DNA from: an uncultured Maribacter sp.
GTDB lineage: Bacteria > Bacteroidota > Bacteroidia > Flavobacteriales > Flavobacteriaceae
NCBI RefSeq assembly: GCF_947500985.1
Contig: NZ_CANMTX010000002.1
Location: 608,037-672,036 of the forward strand
Length of the DNA stretch: 64,000 nt
Direction of reading: 5' to 3'
A program made the position numbers and the translations under genes. Within the stretch, counting starts at the first letter, position 1. Each line of letters starts with the position of its first letter. Below are positions 1 to 8,836 of this stretch, in pieces. Below the pieces are notes generated by a model. That model was given only the letters and a program-made list of their open reading frames with translations. It ran no database searches and was not told where the DNA came from.

Positions 1-1
1 T

Positions 2-1651
2 CTTATGGATAAAAACTCAACAATGATTCAATTATCATTGGTCGAACAATATCCGCTAAGGGCTAAAGACGTTTTGGATCAATTGGTTTTTGAATACAAC
101 CAAGAGGCTATTGAAGATAAAGATTTAATTGCCCGTAACACAGCTTTCTTTATTGATGAACGTTTAGCTATTATAAATTCAGAACTTGATTCGGTTGAGA
201 CGGGTAAAGAACAGTTTAAGGAATCTAATCTATTGACAAATATTGAAACAGAGTCTCAATTGATTGTTCAGAATGTAAGTGATTATAATAATGAACAGCA
301 ACGAATTAGTACAGAGCTAGAATTGACTACTGCATTGGTCAATCATCTCAAGAATAATAAAGCTAGTTTATTACCTACTAATATGGGTATTGACGATTCG
401 GGTACTAATGGTTTGATTCAAGAATTTAATTCAAAAGTATTAGAAAGAAATAGATTGCTAAAAAGTGCAAGTGAACAAAATCCTTTAGTTATAGGTCTGA
501 CTAACGAAATAGATCAGATTAGGGATAATGTAATGCAAAGTTTAAGTAGAATGCAGTCTAATTTGAGAATTAAAAAGAATAATCTAGATCGACAATCAGG
601 GGTTTTAGCTTCACAAATTTCAGATGTGCCGGCTCAAGAACGTGCTTATAGAGGTATAGAGCGTCAACAGAATATAAAAGAGGCACTTTATCTCTTTTTA
701 TTACAAAAACGTGAGGAAAATTCATTGTCATTAGCGGCAAGTGCGCCTAAAGCAAAAATAGTAGATAAAGCTTACGCCTTGAGTGCTCCGGTTTCTCCTA
801 ATTCAAAAATTGTGATTATGGGAGCTTTGTTTATAGGGCTATTATTACCTTTTTTAACAATAAATGCCATTTCACTACTAAATGATAAATTGCAGAATAG
901 TGAGGACGTAAAAAAGGAAGCAAAAGATTTAGCGCTTTTAAGTGAGTTGCCTCATATTTTACCTCAACAGTCTTCGGTTATTGAACCTAATGTACGTACA
1001 GTTCTATCGGAATCTTTTAATATTCTAGCTTCTAGTGTTCAACACTTGGTAGAAAACACGAATTCAGTAGGAACATCCAAATGTATTTTTATCACCTCAT
1101 CTTTAAAAGGAGAGGGGAAGACTTTTGCATCTGTAAATCTGGGAATTACTCTAGCTTCTGAAGGCAATAAAGTAATTGTAATAGGAGGTGATTTAAGAAA
1201 CCCACAATTACATCGTTATCAGAAAAATGCGGATGGTGGTAATGGGTTGAGTACCTACTTAAAAGATACCAGTTTAATTGTTCAAGATTACATTCAGGAT
1301 ACCGATTTACATAACAACCTTAAATTTATGTATACCGGTGCTATTCCAAGTAACCCAATTCAGCTATTAAAAAGCGTTAAGTTAGGTGATATGTTTAAAG
1401 AATTGAAAAATCAGTTTGATTATATCATTGTTGATACTGCACCAGTGCTGCAATTAGCGGATACATTTGTGATGGGCAAATATGCAGATTTAACCTTATA
1501 TATGTTAAGAGTTAATGTAACAAAAAAGAGTTTTGTCGGTTTAATAGAGGAAATTGAAAAATCGAGGAAGCTTAAAAATATAGCTCTTGTTTTAAATGAT
1601 GTAAAATCAAAAGATTCCTCTTATGGATATGGCTATGATTATGGTGCTTAA
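2..1651 (+). CDS. Wzc-like polysaccharide co-polymerase / tyrosine autokinase, 5' truncated by window edge
   Basis: The reading frame is open to the first base, so the gene begins outside the window; the ATG at 5 is internal. Numbering from that Met, the visible part has a coiled periplasmic region (about 30-240) ending in the family motif IKEALYLFLLQKREE, a second membrane segment (about 269-289), then a BY-kinase domain with Walker A SLKGEGKT (about 365-372), Walker A' around GGDLRNP, and Walker B YIIVDTAP (about 472-480). The tail YGYGYDYGA holds four tyrosines, the usual autophosphorylation cluster. Such proteins sit in the inner membrane and, with Wza, control chain length and export of surface polysaccharide. 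It is the only one of three Wzc homologues here with a clear tyrosine cluster. It probably ends another polysaccharide locus lying to the left. Confidence 0.93.
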   Translation, partial: LMDKNSTMIQLSLVEQYPLRAKDVLDQLVFEYNQEAIEDKDLIARNTAFFIDERLAIINSELDSVETGKEQFKESNLLTNIETESQLIVQNVSDYNNEQQRISTELELTTALVNHLKNNKASLLPTNMGIDDSGTNGLIQEFNSKVLERNRLLKSASEQNPLVIGLTNEIDQIRDNVMQSLSRMQSNLRIKKNNLDRQSGVLASQISDVPAQERAYRGIERQQNIKEALYLFLLQKREENSLSLAASAPKAKIVDKAYALSAPVSPNSKIVIMGALFIGLLLPFLTINAISLLNDKLQNSEDVKKEAKDLALLSELPHILPQQSSVIEPNVRTVLSESFNILASSVQHLVENTNSVGTSKCIFITSSLKGEGKTFASVNLGITLASEGNKVIVIGGDLRNPQLHRYQKNADGGNGLSTYLKDTSLIVQDYIQDTDLHNNLKFMYTGAIPSNPIQLLKSVKLGDMFKELKNQFDYIIVDTAPVLQLADTFVMGKYADLTLYMLRVNVTKKSFVGLIEEIEKSRKLKNIALVLNDVKSKDSSYGYGYDYGA

Positions 1652-1939
1652 ACTTTTAGTAATACTGTTATTTAAGTTTTCCAACTAATTCGTATTGATA
1701 TTGAATTTGTAATTTTACCATGGTCATGTCGTTTTTTTACAAGTTTACGTACGATCTTATAATAGTCGATAAATGCAAGATTCGAGCTTAGATGGCTCAA
1801 TCAAATTGCAGTGTACTTTTATTTATACTTATTAGTCACAAAAGATTTAATTTTAGGAGTGTATTAGTTCACTGTTTAAATCGAGATAGATATAATTTTA
1901 AATATATCTGTATTTTAGAGTTAATTAAAGTAAGTTTTT

Positions 1940-2323
1940 ATGAAAAAAATATATTTAATTGCAATTTCATTTCTGTTTATCTGTTGTTCAAAGGATGCTG
2001 AGGAACCTATTAACTACCCAGTGATCAATACATGGGCACAAGTCAATGTTATTAGAAATGGGGTTAGTGGGAAAAACGAATGTAACACAAGAAATCGTAT
2101 TACATTTAAAGATGATAATACATGGTCTTGGCTTAATTACAATGGAGAGAATTGCGAATTAGATGACCGTGGAGCATATATCGGTATATGGGAAGAAAAA
2201 TCGGAAAATAATTATGTATTAACTTCTTCTGTCAATGAAAGTTTTGTTATGAAAAAAGAAAATGATGAAATTGAAATCCAAGAGGTAGATGATAATCCTA
2301 CTACTTGGTTTTTTAAAAAGTAA
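1940..2323 (+). CDS. Small lipoprotein, possibly lipocalin-like
   Basis: A 127-aa protein with a short signal peptide and a lipobox ending in Cys15-Cys16 (FLFICCSKD), so it is probably an outer-membrane or periplasmic lipoprotein. The body has alternating polar strands with the pattern 'NTW..', 'FKDDNTWSW', 'GIWEEKSENNYVL', which resembles the small lipocalin-like beta-barrels common in Flavobacteria. That family link is by pattern only. Two cysteines (in KNECNT and ENCEL) could form a disulphide. It lies 288 bp after the Wzc gene and is followed by a strong terminator, so it may be the last gene of that unit or stand alone. No specific function can be assigned. Confidence 0.75.
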   Translation: MKKIYLIAISFLFICCSKDAEEPINYPVINTWAQVNVIRNGVSGKNECNTRNRITFKDDNTWSWLNYNGENCELDDRGAYIGIWEEKSENNYVLTSSVNESFVMKKENDEIEIQEVDDNPTTWFFKK

Positions 2324-2507
2324 TTATACTAGCATAAGTATAGTAAGAGCACGCCAATTCTTAGAAATCTCAGATAACATTATAAATTTTCTCAAATACT
2401 TTTTTGCTGGTCTATAAGCGGAATCTTAACTTATATAACTTTTTGTTATGAGATTTTTCTTTATCATATAGAAATATATTAATATCAATTTCAAACAAAA
2501 ATTTTTA

Positions 2508-2556
2508 AACCCAACATTAATTTTTATTTATAGAAATTAATGTTGGGTTATTTTTT
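2508..2556 (+). terminator. Rho-independent terminator after the small lipoprotein
   Basis: A perfect 16-bp inverted repeat (arms 2508-2523 and 2534-2549, arm core CCCAACATTAATTT) with a 10-nt loop is followed by ATTTTTT. It separates the lipoprotein from the DUF808 gene. The stem is AT-rich but long, and the T-tract supports termination on the + strand. Confidence 0.8.
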
Positions 2557-2590
2557 ACGAATAGAATTCCCATAAATGAATTGGTTAATT

Positions 2591-2598
2591 TATTTTTG
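2591..2598 (+). promoter_or_regulatory. Candidate -7 element for the DUF808 gene
   Basis: TATTTTTG matches the Bacteroidota TAnnTTTG consensus 18 bp before the ATG. No good -33 TTG is seen at the expected distance, so this is weak support for a gene-specific promoter just after the terminator. Confidence 0.3.
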
Positions 2599-2615
2599 AT
2601 CAAAATTAGAAATAC

Positions 2616-3485
2616 ATGGCTTCAGGTTTTTTTGCGATTTTAGATGATGTAGCAGCGCTTTTAGATGATGTAGCGGCAATGAGTAAAATAGCCACTAAGA
2701 AGACGGCTGGTATTTTAGGCGATGATTTAGCCGTGAATGCAGAAAAAGCATCAGGGTTTGTCTCTCAACGAGAATTACCAGTATTATGGGCTATTACCAA
2801 AGGGTCTTTGTTGAACAAAATTATCATTCTGCCTATTGCCTTTTTATTAAGTGCTTTTTTGCCTTGGGCGGTAACCGTAGTTTTAGTATTAGGTGGCATT
2901 TACCTTGCATTTGAAGGTGCCGAAAAAATACACGAATTTTTTGTGCCTCATGAGCATGACCATATAGCTGCTGAAGCGAAGTCCATGACTAAGGAAGAAA
3001 TTCTGGAATTGGAGAAAACAAAAGTGAAATCTGCTATAGTAACTGATTTTATTTTATCTATTGAAATAGTTATCATTGCATTAGGTTCGGTGATAAAAGA
3101 GCCTTTAGTGACCCAAATTGCAGTAGTATCTGTTGTGGCACTTTTAGCTACTGTAGGTGTTTATGGTATTGTAGCGCTAATTGTACGAATGGATGAGTTT
3201 GGTACACGATTAATTAACCTGAACGAAGAAGAGAATAGTATCTCTGATAAAATAGGTCGATTCTTTGTTAATGCACTACCTAAAGTAATTAAGGCTTTGT
3301 CGGTTATAGGAACTATAGCTTTACTATTAGTTTCGGGCGGAATATTTGTCCATAATATTGATTTCTTTCATCATTTTCTTCCGAATGTACCTAGTATGCT
3401 AGTAGAGTTTGTGGTGGGGCTAATTGTAGGTTTTGTAGCACTGTTACTCTTCAATGGCGTTAAGATGCTATTTAAAAAGAAGTAA
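2616..3485 (+). CDS. DUF808 (YedI-type) inner-membrane protein
   Basis: A 289-aa protein whose N-terminus (MASGFFAILDDVAALLDDVA, then KTAGILGDDLAVNAEKA) is the signature of the DUF808/YedI family. About six hydrophobic segments follow (near 67-110, 140-190 and 225-285), so it is an integral membrane protein. A short His/Glu-rich stretch (VPHEHDHIAAE, about 110-120) lies in the first loop. The biochemical role of the family is not established. It is a housekeeping-type gene rather than a polysaccharide gene. Its stop codon abuts the stop codon of the convergent sugar-phosphate transferase with no spacer. Confidence 0.9.
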   Translation: MASGFFAILDDVAALLDDVAAMSKIATKKTAGILGDDLAVNAEKASGFVSQRELPVLWAITKGSLLNKIIILPIAFLLSAFLPWAVTVVLVLGGIYLAFEGAEKIHEFFVPHEHDHIAAEAKSMTKEEILELEKTKVKSAIVTDFILSIEIVIIALGSVIKEPLVTQIAVVSVVALLATVGVYGIVALIVRMDEFGTRLINLNEEENSISDKIGRFFVNALPKVIKALSVIGTIALLLVSGGIFVHNIDFFHHFLPNVPSMLVEFVVGLIVGFVALLLFNGVKMLFKKK

Positions 3486-4832
3486 TTAATAGGCTTTGGC
3501 TTCCCCTTTAATAGCATTGTAAATTGTTAAGAATACAATTTTGGCATCTAAGGCAAGAGACCATTTTTCCATATAAAAAATATCATACCGTACTCTATTT
3601 ACAATATCGGAACGATCAAGTATTTCTCCTCTACAGCCTTGAATTTGAGCTAAGCCTGTAATGCCTGGTTTTATAAAGTGCCTTACCAAATATCTATCTA
3701 CAGAGTTTTCATACTCTTGGGTATGTACAACCATATGTGGTCTAGGACCAACAACACTCATGTCGCCCATTAGTACATTAAAAAATTGAGGTAGTTCGTC
3801 TATGCTTGTTTTCCTTAAGATTTTACCCAATTTAGTAACTCTTTCATCATTTTTAGTAGCCATTTGTGTATCACTAGTAGTACTCTTGGTCATGGACCTA
3901 AATTTGTAGCACCAAAAAACATCTCTATTGACTCCGTGGCGCTGCTGTTTAAAAAACAACGGACCTTTAGAATCAATTTTCATTAATATATATACTAGCG
4001 GCGTTAACCATGACAACACAAACACTATTGCAAAGCTTGATATTAGAATATCAAAAATACGTTTGATCATGTTGGAATAATCTAAATCTAATGGTGATGC
4101 CCTTAAGTTTAAAATAGGAACAGCACCATATAATTCTATCGACATAGCGCTAGAGAATAATTCTTTATTATCTGGAATGATCTTTATTCTTTTAAGACTA
4201 TTATCGGCAATTTTCATTACATACTGTATTTCAGCTTTAGATAGTTTAGAAGCCATACAGTACACTTCTTCAACATTATTTTCAAAAATATAATTGAAAG
4301 AACTTTCAATATCTCCTAAACAAGATTTGTTCTCAGATTTGGTATTGTCAAAATAACCCATATATGAATACCCATATTGTGGATTATCAAAAATGCGTTT
4401 CAGTTTTGGTAAATTTCTATCTCTGCCAATGACAACTACTCTGGTAGTATTGTATCCTCTTTTTCGATATATATTTCTAGCCAAATAGAATAACACTCTA
4501 AATAGGGTTAGCAGGGCGCAAATTTGAAAATATCCATGAAATAAGTGAGAGGTAGAATAGGAATTTAACCCGAAGAAAACAAAGGACGTAAAGTAAACCA
4601 AACCATAAATGATAAAAAGTTTTAAGAAACTTTTTAAATTGGTCATAAAGCCATCTCGTCTTGCAGTAGGATAAAAATTTAAACTGTAAGTAGTTATTAA
4701 CCAAGCTATATTATAGTATAATACACTGAATACATTTAAGTATGTTTCAGGAGTATATACATATAACGTAAGGTTGATAATCAAAATATGGACTATCAAC
4801 GAGATTGGTATAATAAAAAGCGATTTCTTCAT
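3486..4832 (-). CDS. Polyprenyl-phosphate sugar-1-phosphate transferase (initiating enzyme)
   Basis: This 448-aa membrane enzyme would transfer a sugar-1-phosphate to undecaprenyl phosphate and so start repeat-unit assembly. The N-terminal third has four to five hydrophobic helices. A nucleotide-binding-like region follows (RVVVIGRDRN, about 130), and the C-terminal bacterial sugar transferase domain (about 255-445) carries FFKQQRHG, YKFRSM, IDELPQFFNVLMGDMSVVGPRP in parts, and KPGITGLAQI. Start and length agree with its paralogue at 59521-60870, to which it is clearly similar throughout. It is the last gene of a short - strand set with fcl and gmd. The sugar it uses cannot be read from sequence. 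Confidence 0.95.
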   Translation of the reverse strand: MKKSLFIIPISLIVHILIINLTLYVYTPETYLNVFSVLYYNIAWLITTYSLNFYPTARRDGFMTNLKSFLKLFIIYGLVYFTSFVFFGLNSYSTSHLFHGYFQICALLTLFRVLFYLARNIYRKRGYNTTRVVVIGRDRNLPKLKRIFDNPQYGYSYMGYFDNTKSENKSCLGDIESSFNYIFENNVEEVYCMASKLSKAEIQYVMKIADNSLKRIKIIPDNKELFSSAMSIELYGAVPILNLRASPLDLDYSNMIKRIFDILISSFAIVFVLSWLTPLVYILMKIDSKGPLFFKQQRHGVNRDVFWCYKFRSMTKSTTSDTQMATKNDERVTKLGKILRKTSIDELPQFFNVLMGDMSVVGPRPHMVVHTQEYENSVDRYLVRHFIKPGITGLAQIQGCRGEILDRSDIVNRVRYDIFYMEKWSLALDAKIVFLTIYNAIKGEAKAY

Positions 4833-4875
4833 TTTAGCTTTTGAAATGGTTGGTAAAATAGCTAATGATAGGTTA

Positions 4876-4915
4876 TTACACTAGCCAATAGTTTGCAACT
4901 ATTGGCTAGTTGTAA
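4876..4915. repeat. Strong intergenic hairpin between fcl and the sugar-phosphate transferase gene
   Basis: A 14-bp perfect inverted repeat (4880-4893 with 4897-4910, arm ACTAGCCAATAGTT) with a 3-nt loop can be extended by 4 bp past a one-base bulge. No clear T-tract follows on the - strand, so it may be an attenuator or RNA-stability hairpin rather than a classical terminator. Confidence 0.55.
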
Positions 4916-4954
4916 ATTTTGGGGTTGATAGAAATCTGTTATTTTAAAGAATGG

Positions 4955-6046
4955 TTAATTCTTTTTGGTATACCAAGAATATACTTGCTGTACACCTTGT
5001 TCTAATGAAATGGTATGTTTCCAGCCAAGGTCATGTAATTTGCCTGGGTCTGTTAACTTTTTCATTGTACCGTCTGGCTTTTCAGTATTAAAATATAATT
5101 CGCCTTTAAAATCTATAGTTTGCTGAATTAGCAAAGCCAAATCTTTAATTGAAATATCAATACCGGTGCCTATATTAATGTGCGTATTTCTAACCTCTTT
5201 GTTGTCCTGCGAGTAACAATCTTTAAAATCGCGTTGCTCCATTAAGAAAACACAGGCATCTGCCATGTCTTCACTCCAAAGAAATTCTCTCATCGGGTTT
5301 CCTGTACCCCATATTTCTAAGTGAACGGTATTATCTTTCATCTTAATGCCGTACTTATCCAATGCGGAAATAATTTCTTCTTTAGATGAACTTCCAGTAA
5401 CGCCTTCAATAGGTAAAGCATTTAAATCTGAAGCGATAACGTCCCAATTGTTATTCTCTAATGCTTTACCTAAGTGCATTTTTCTAATTAATGCAGGTAA
5501 TACATGCGATTTTTCTAAATCGAAATTATCATTAGGTCCGTACAAATTTGTTGGCATCACAGATATAAAGTTTGTGCCATACTGCAGATTGTAACTCTCA
5601 CACATTTTAATACCTGCTATTTTAGCAATAGCATATGGTTCGTTTGTGTACTCTAGCGTATCTGTCAATAAATAGTCCTCTTTCATTGGTTGAGGACAAT
5701 TTTTAGGATAAATACAAGTACTCCCTAAAAAGAGTAACTTCTTTACGCCATGAAGATAACTTTGGTGGATTACATTGTTTTGAATCATTAGATTCTCATA
5801 AATGAAATCTGCCCTGTAAGTATTGTTTGCTACAATACCACCAACTTTCGCAGCAGCCAAGATGACGTATGCTGGTTTCTCAGTTTCAAAAAACTCAGCA
5901 ACCTTTGTTGGGTTGGTCAAATCTAATTCTTTATGTGTTTTAAAGATTAGATTTGAGTAGCCCTTACTTTCAAGATTTTTAACGATTGCACTGCCAACAA
6001 GACCTCGGTGACCTGCGATATATATTTTAGCTTCTTTATTTAACAT
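4955..6046 (-). CDS. fcl: GDP-L-fucose synthase
   Basis: Epimerises and reduces GDP-4-keto-6-deoxy-D-mannose to GDP-L-fucose using NADPH. It is a cytoplasmic extended short-chain dehydrogenase with the Rossmann motif GHRGLVGSA (about 12-20), AAAKVGGI, catalytic Ser in LGSTCIYP (about 110), and YAIAK (about 137-141) supplying Tyr and Lys. At 363 aa it is longer than the roughly 310-320 aa of proteobacterial enzymes because of an extra stretch around 205-245 (between ASDLNALP and HLEIWGTG), which I recall as typical of Bacteroidota versions. It lies 47 bp downstream of gmd, whose product is its substrate. There is only one fcl in the window for two gmd genes. Confidence 0.95.
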   Translation of the reverse strand: MLNKEAKIYIAGHRGLVGSAIVKNLESKGYSNLIFKTHKELDLTNPTKVAEFFETEKPAYVILAAAKVGGIVANNTYRADFIYENLMIQNNVIHQSYLHGVKKLLFLGSTCIYPKNCPQPMKEDYLLTDTLEYTNEPYAIAKIAGIKMCESYNLQYGTNFISVMPTNLYGPNDNFDLEKSHVLPALIRKMHLGKALENNNWDVIASDLNALPIEGVTGSSSKEEIISALDKYGIKMKDNTVHLEIWGTGNPMREFLWSEDMADACVFLMEQRDFKDCYSQDNKEVRNTHINIGTGIDISIKDLALLIQQTIDFKGELYFNTEKPDGTMKKLTDPGKLHDLGWKHTISLEQGVQQVYSWYTKKN

Positions 6047-6093
6047 TTGGTATAATTTACCTACTTATTAGACGTATAAATGTTTATGAAATC

Positions 6094-7206
6094 TTACTCA
6101 AAATAATTGAATGTTACGTAGCCACCATCTTTTAAGTACTGATCTTTTTGCATCAATTTAAGATCATTTGTCATCATGTCTTTTACTAACCCCTGTAAGT
6201 CATATTCAGGAATCCACCCTAATTTAGTATTTGCTTTTGTAGCATCACCAATTAATAATTCAACTTCTGTTGGTCTAAAGTATTTAGGGTCAACAGCAAG
6301 AATTTCTTTTCCTATTTCTACTTGAATATCAGGATTTGAACATGATTTCACATATCCTTTCTCTTCAATACCTTCACCTTTAAATTCTAGTTCAATACCC
6401 ATTTCTGCAAACGCCATTCTTACGAATTCACGTACCGGAGTAGTTTTACCCGTTGCAATTACCCAATCTTCTGCTTCATCAGCTTGAAGAATCATCCACA
6501 TCATGCGAACATAATCTTTGGCATGACCCCAATCTCGTTGCGCATCTAGATTACCTAAATAAATTTTGTCTTGTAAGCCTAAACCAATTCTTGCAGCTGC
6601 TCTGGTAATTTTTCTTGTAACAAAAGTTTCTCCTCTAATAGGGGACTCGTGGTTAAAAAGAATACCGTTACATGCAAACATGTTATATGCTTCTCTGTAG
6701 TTTACTGTAATCCAATATGCGTACATTTTTGCAACAGCATATGGGCTACGTGGGTAAAAAGGAGTAGTTTCTGATTGTGGAACTTCTTGCACTTTACCAT
6801 ACAACTCTGACGTAGATGCCTGGTAAATACGTGTTTTTTCAGTTAAACCTAATAAACGAACAGCATCTAGAATTCTTAAAGTACCTAAACCATCAGCATT
6901 ACCCGTATATTCTGGAACTTCAAATGATACTTGCACGTGGCTCATTGCCGCTAGGTTATAAATCTCATCTGGTTGAATTTCTTGTATTAATCTAATAAGA
7001 TTAGTACTATCTGTCATATCACCATAGTGAAGTACAAAATTTCTATTCTCAATATGTGGATCTTGATAAAGGTGATCAATTCTGTCTGTATTAAACATAG
7101 ACGCTCTTCTTTTAAGACCGTGTACTTGATACCCTTTTTTTAATAAAAACTCACTCAAATAGGCGCCGTCTTGACCTGTGACTCCGGTAATTAATGCTAC
7201 TTTCAT
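6094..7206 (-). CDS. gmd: GDP-mannose 4,6-dehydratase (copy 1)
   Basis: Converts GDP-D-mannose to GDP-4-keto-6-deoxy-D-mannose, the first step to GDP-fucose, GDP-rhamnose or GDP-perosamine. This is a 370-aa NAD(P)-dependent short-chain dehydrogenase with [19 protein letters not shown] at the N-terminus, [21 protein letters not shown] (Tyr-x3-Lys about 151-155) and the family motif [16 protein letters not shown]. It is first in the gmd-fcl-sugar transferase unit, preceded by an 877-bp gene-free stretch. It is very similar along its whole length to the second copy at 61045-62157. Confidence 0.96.
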   Translation of the reverse strand: MKVALITGVTGQDGAYLSEFLLKKGYQVHGLKRRASMFNTDRIDHLYQDPHIENRNFVLHYGDMTDSTNLIRLIQEIQPDEIYNLAAMSHVQVSFEVPEYTGNADGLGTLRILDAVRLLGLTEKTRIYQASTSELYGKVQEVPQSETTPFYPRSPYAVAKMYAYWITVNYREAYNMFACNGILFNHESPIRGETFVTRKITRAAARIGLGLQDKIYLGNLDAQRDWGHAKDYVRMMWMILQADEAEDWVIATGKTTPVREFVRMAFAEMGIELEFKGEGIEEKGYVKSCSNPDIQVEIGKEILAVDPKYFRPTEVELLIGDATKANTKLGWIPEYDLQGLVKDMMTNDLKLMQKDQYLKDGGYVTFNYFE

Positions 7207-8083
7207 ACTCTTGTAAAATGGATTTATAAATGTTTTTTTAATTTAAATTTCAACTATTCCTAGTATTATCGTTTTAGGCTATAATCTAAATAATAGCGTA
7301 ATAGTTTACGAAAATTAAACGATTGTTTCTTAATTAGTATAACTAGATTATTGAAGGCAAAAGCTCAATTTTTACCATTAACGTGATAACAATAATTAAA
7401 GTATCGGAAGTCACTAGATTAGGTGTAAAAATTCTTAATCTTTTAACTATGGTTAATGGTTGTGTAGCAAATTTAGGATATTATTTGTTTTTTATAGATC
7501 AATGCAAACAAACCTTAGACCAATTAATGATATAATCGTTAAACTGTGTTTTTGTGCTATTTACATAATAGTAATGTGCTGTAATAGTAATGATATCTGG
7601 ATAAATGTAGAGTTTCTTTGTTAATGTCTCATTTAATTAATCGTTGATATATTTAATATAAAGGATACTTTATAGGTTATAGTATTTAATTATTGATAAG
7701 TGATATGTAATCGTATTGTAGCCTTTGCCCTACTTGACTTCGTGGTAATTGTCAAATTTTACTTTGTAGCTATGTGCTTAGTTAATTTACATTGGTAATG
7801 ATTGAATTTAAACTACTATATATGTAGTGGAATATGGAATAACCCTAGCTTTACTTAATTGACCTAGAGATTCCTAAATGACCAATATACCGTTATCAAA
7901 TTGCAATAAATAATGTTAAATTTTAGTAAAATTCATACAAGAGCAGTGTAGTTATTAATATTTAGCTTAAGTTTATTTCATCAAAGTTTTACAGACATCT
8001 CTTGTGTATTAGGAATGGGATTTAAATTTTGATTTAAAATTTTTATTGTTTTTCCCCGTTATTTTATCAACTTAAACCACCAT
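7207..8083. other. 877-bp gene-free divergent spacer
   Basis: No convincing ORF is seen on either strand, and I found no remnant of a NusG-like gene, which the matching position in locus B would predict. It must hold the promoters for gmd (-) and the 84-aa gene (+). The complement of CAAATTTA at 7468-7475 reads TAAATTTG, a fit to the Bacteroidota -7 consensus on the - strand. It would give a leader of about 260 nt before gmd. Confidence 0.5.
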
Positions 8084-8338
8084 ATGATGATATCTAACAT
8101 TTTAAACGGGAAACTAGCATCTTCTTATCAGAAGAAAAAGTTAGTTTCTCTTGAGGATTGCTACATGCACCTTAAACCTTATTTTAGGTTAAAGAAAAGT
8201 GCAAAGAATAACGAGACCGATAATGTATTGGTTCGTGAAAAATCTAAGAGTGCAAAAGTTCAAAATGGATTCAACTCCATTGAGCAAAATCAAATTTTGT
8301 ACGCCAAAATTATGACTGAAAGGTTGTTGAAAGTTTAG
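8084..8338 (+). CDS. 84-aa basic small protein with C-terminal NQILYAKIM motif
   Basis: The function is not recognised. The protein is Lys-rich, has no signal peptide or membrane segment, and ends in a segment IEQNQILYAKIMTERLL (about 65-82) that is likely helical. Nearly the same segment ends the 89-aa protein at 63378-63647, while the rest of the two proteins differs. Each gene is transcribed away from a gmd-containing polysaccharide unit and ends at a strong hairpin. This makes it a real, conserved small gene and suggests a role tied to polysaccharide loci, for instance as a regulator or binding partner; that part is inference. The start is the first of two tandem ATGs in CATATGATG. Confidence 0.7.
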   Translation: MMISNILNGKLASSYQKKKLVSLEDCYMHLKPYFRLKKSAKNNETDNVLVREKSKSAKVQNGFNSIEQNQILYAKIMTERLLKV

Positions 8339-8836
8339 GCGATTAGATGATGAGAATATTTTCTATATGAACGTGTTTTCTGTTTTAAATAGATAGTGCT
8401 CAATTGGTACTTAATATAAAGTGCGGTAATGAATTTTAGGTAATTCATTACCGCACTTTTGTGTTTTAAAAATAAACGTAATGGCTTATCGCACTCTCAA
8501 TTTTTAGCGAATTATTAAGTGTTTATAAGCTTAAAAATCTCAATAATATTTCGGCTTTTTCTTCAAATTTAAACACACATCTAGTATTCACTACAAGTCA
8601 GCGAAACTAAATTTCTATTCTATAGATTAATAATATATTTATCGCACAATGTTATAATTGTAAATATTAATCACAGCCATGATGCTGATAATTTAATAAG
8701 TTCTAGAGCTTTTGTTTATTTTACTGAAGTAGTAAATACCTGATTAAAAGACTAAAGCAACTTTAAATTATAAGATCTTTGTGACTGTTGGTTTCCCGAA
8801 ATTTTGAATTGCAACAACCTATATTATTAAACAATC
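8339..8836. other. 498-bp spacer upstream of the first NRPS gene
   Basis: The first 130 bp hold the terminator of the 84-aa gene. The remaining roughly 370 bp are AT-rich with no ORF and should carry the promoter of the peptide synthetase unit. I saw no exact TTG/TAnnTTTG pair; GATCTTTG near 8774-8781 is one base off the -7 consensus. Confidence 0.4.
8418..8465 (+). terminator. Strong terminator after the 84-aa gene
   Basis: A perfect 18-bp inverted repeat (8418-8435 with 8442-8459, core GTGCGGTAATGAATT) with a 6-nt loop is followed by TTTTGTGTTTT. It lies about 80 bp after the stop codon and isolates the small gene from the synthetase genes. A-runs on the other side could let it work in both directions. 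Confidence 0.85.

Noticed and set aside
1792..2001. 69-aa + strand ORF before the small lipoprotein
   Set aside because: It overlaps the lipoprotein in another frame, has no family features, and the lipoprotein has a clear signal peptide and lipobox.
7207..8083. Decayed NusG-like gene upstream of gmd copy 1, expected from locus B order
   Set aside because: I found no translated similarity to the NGN or KOW motifs on either strand by eye.
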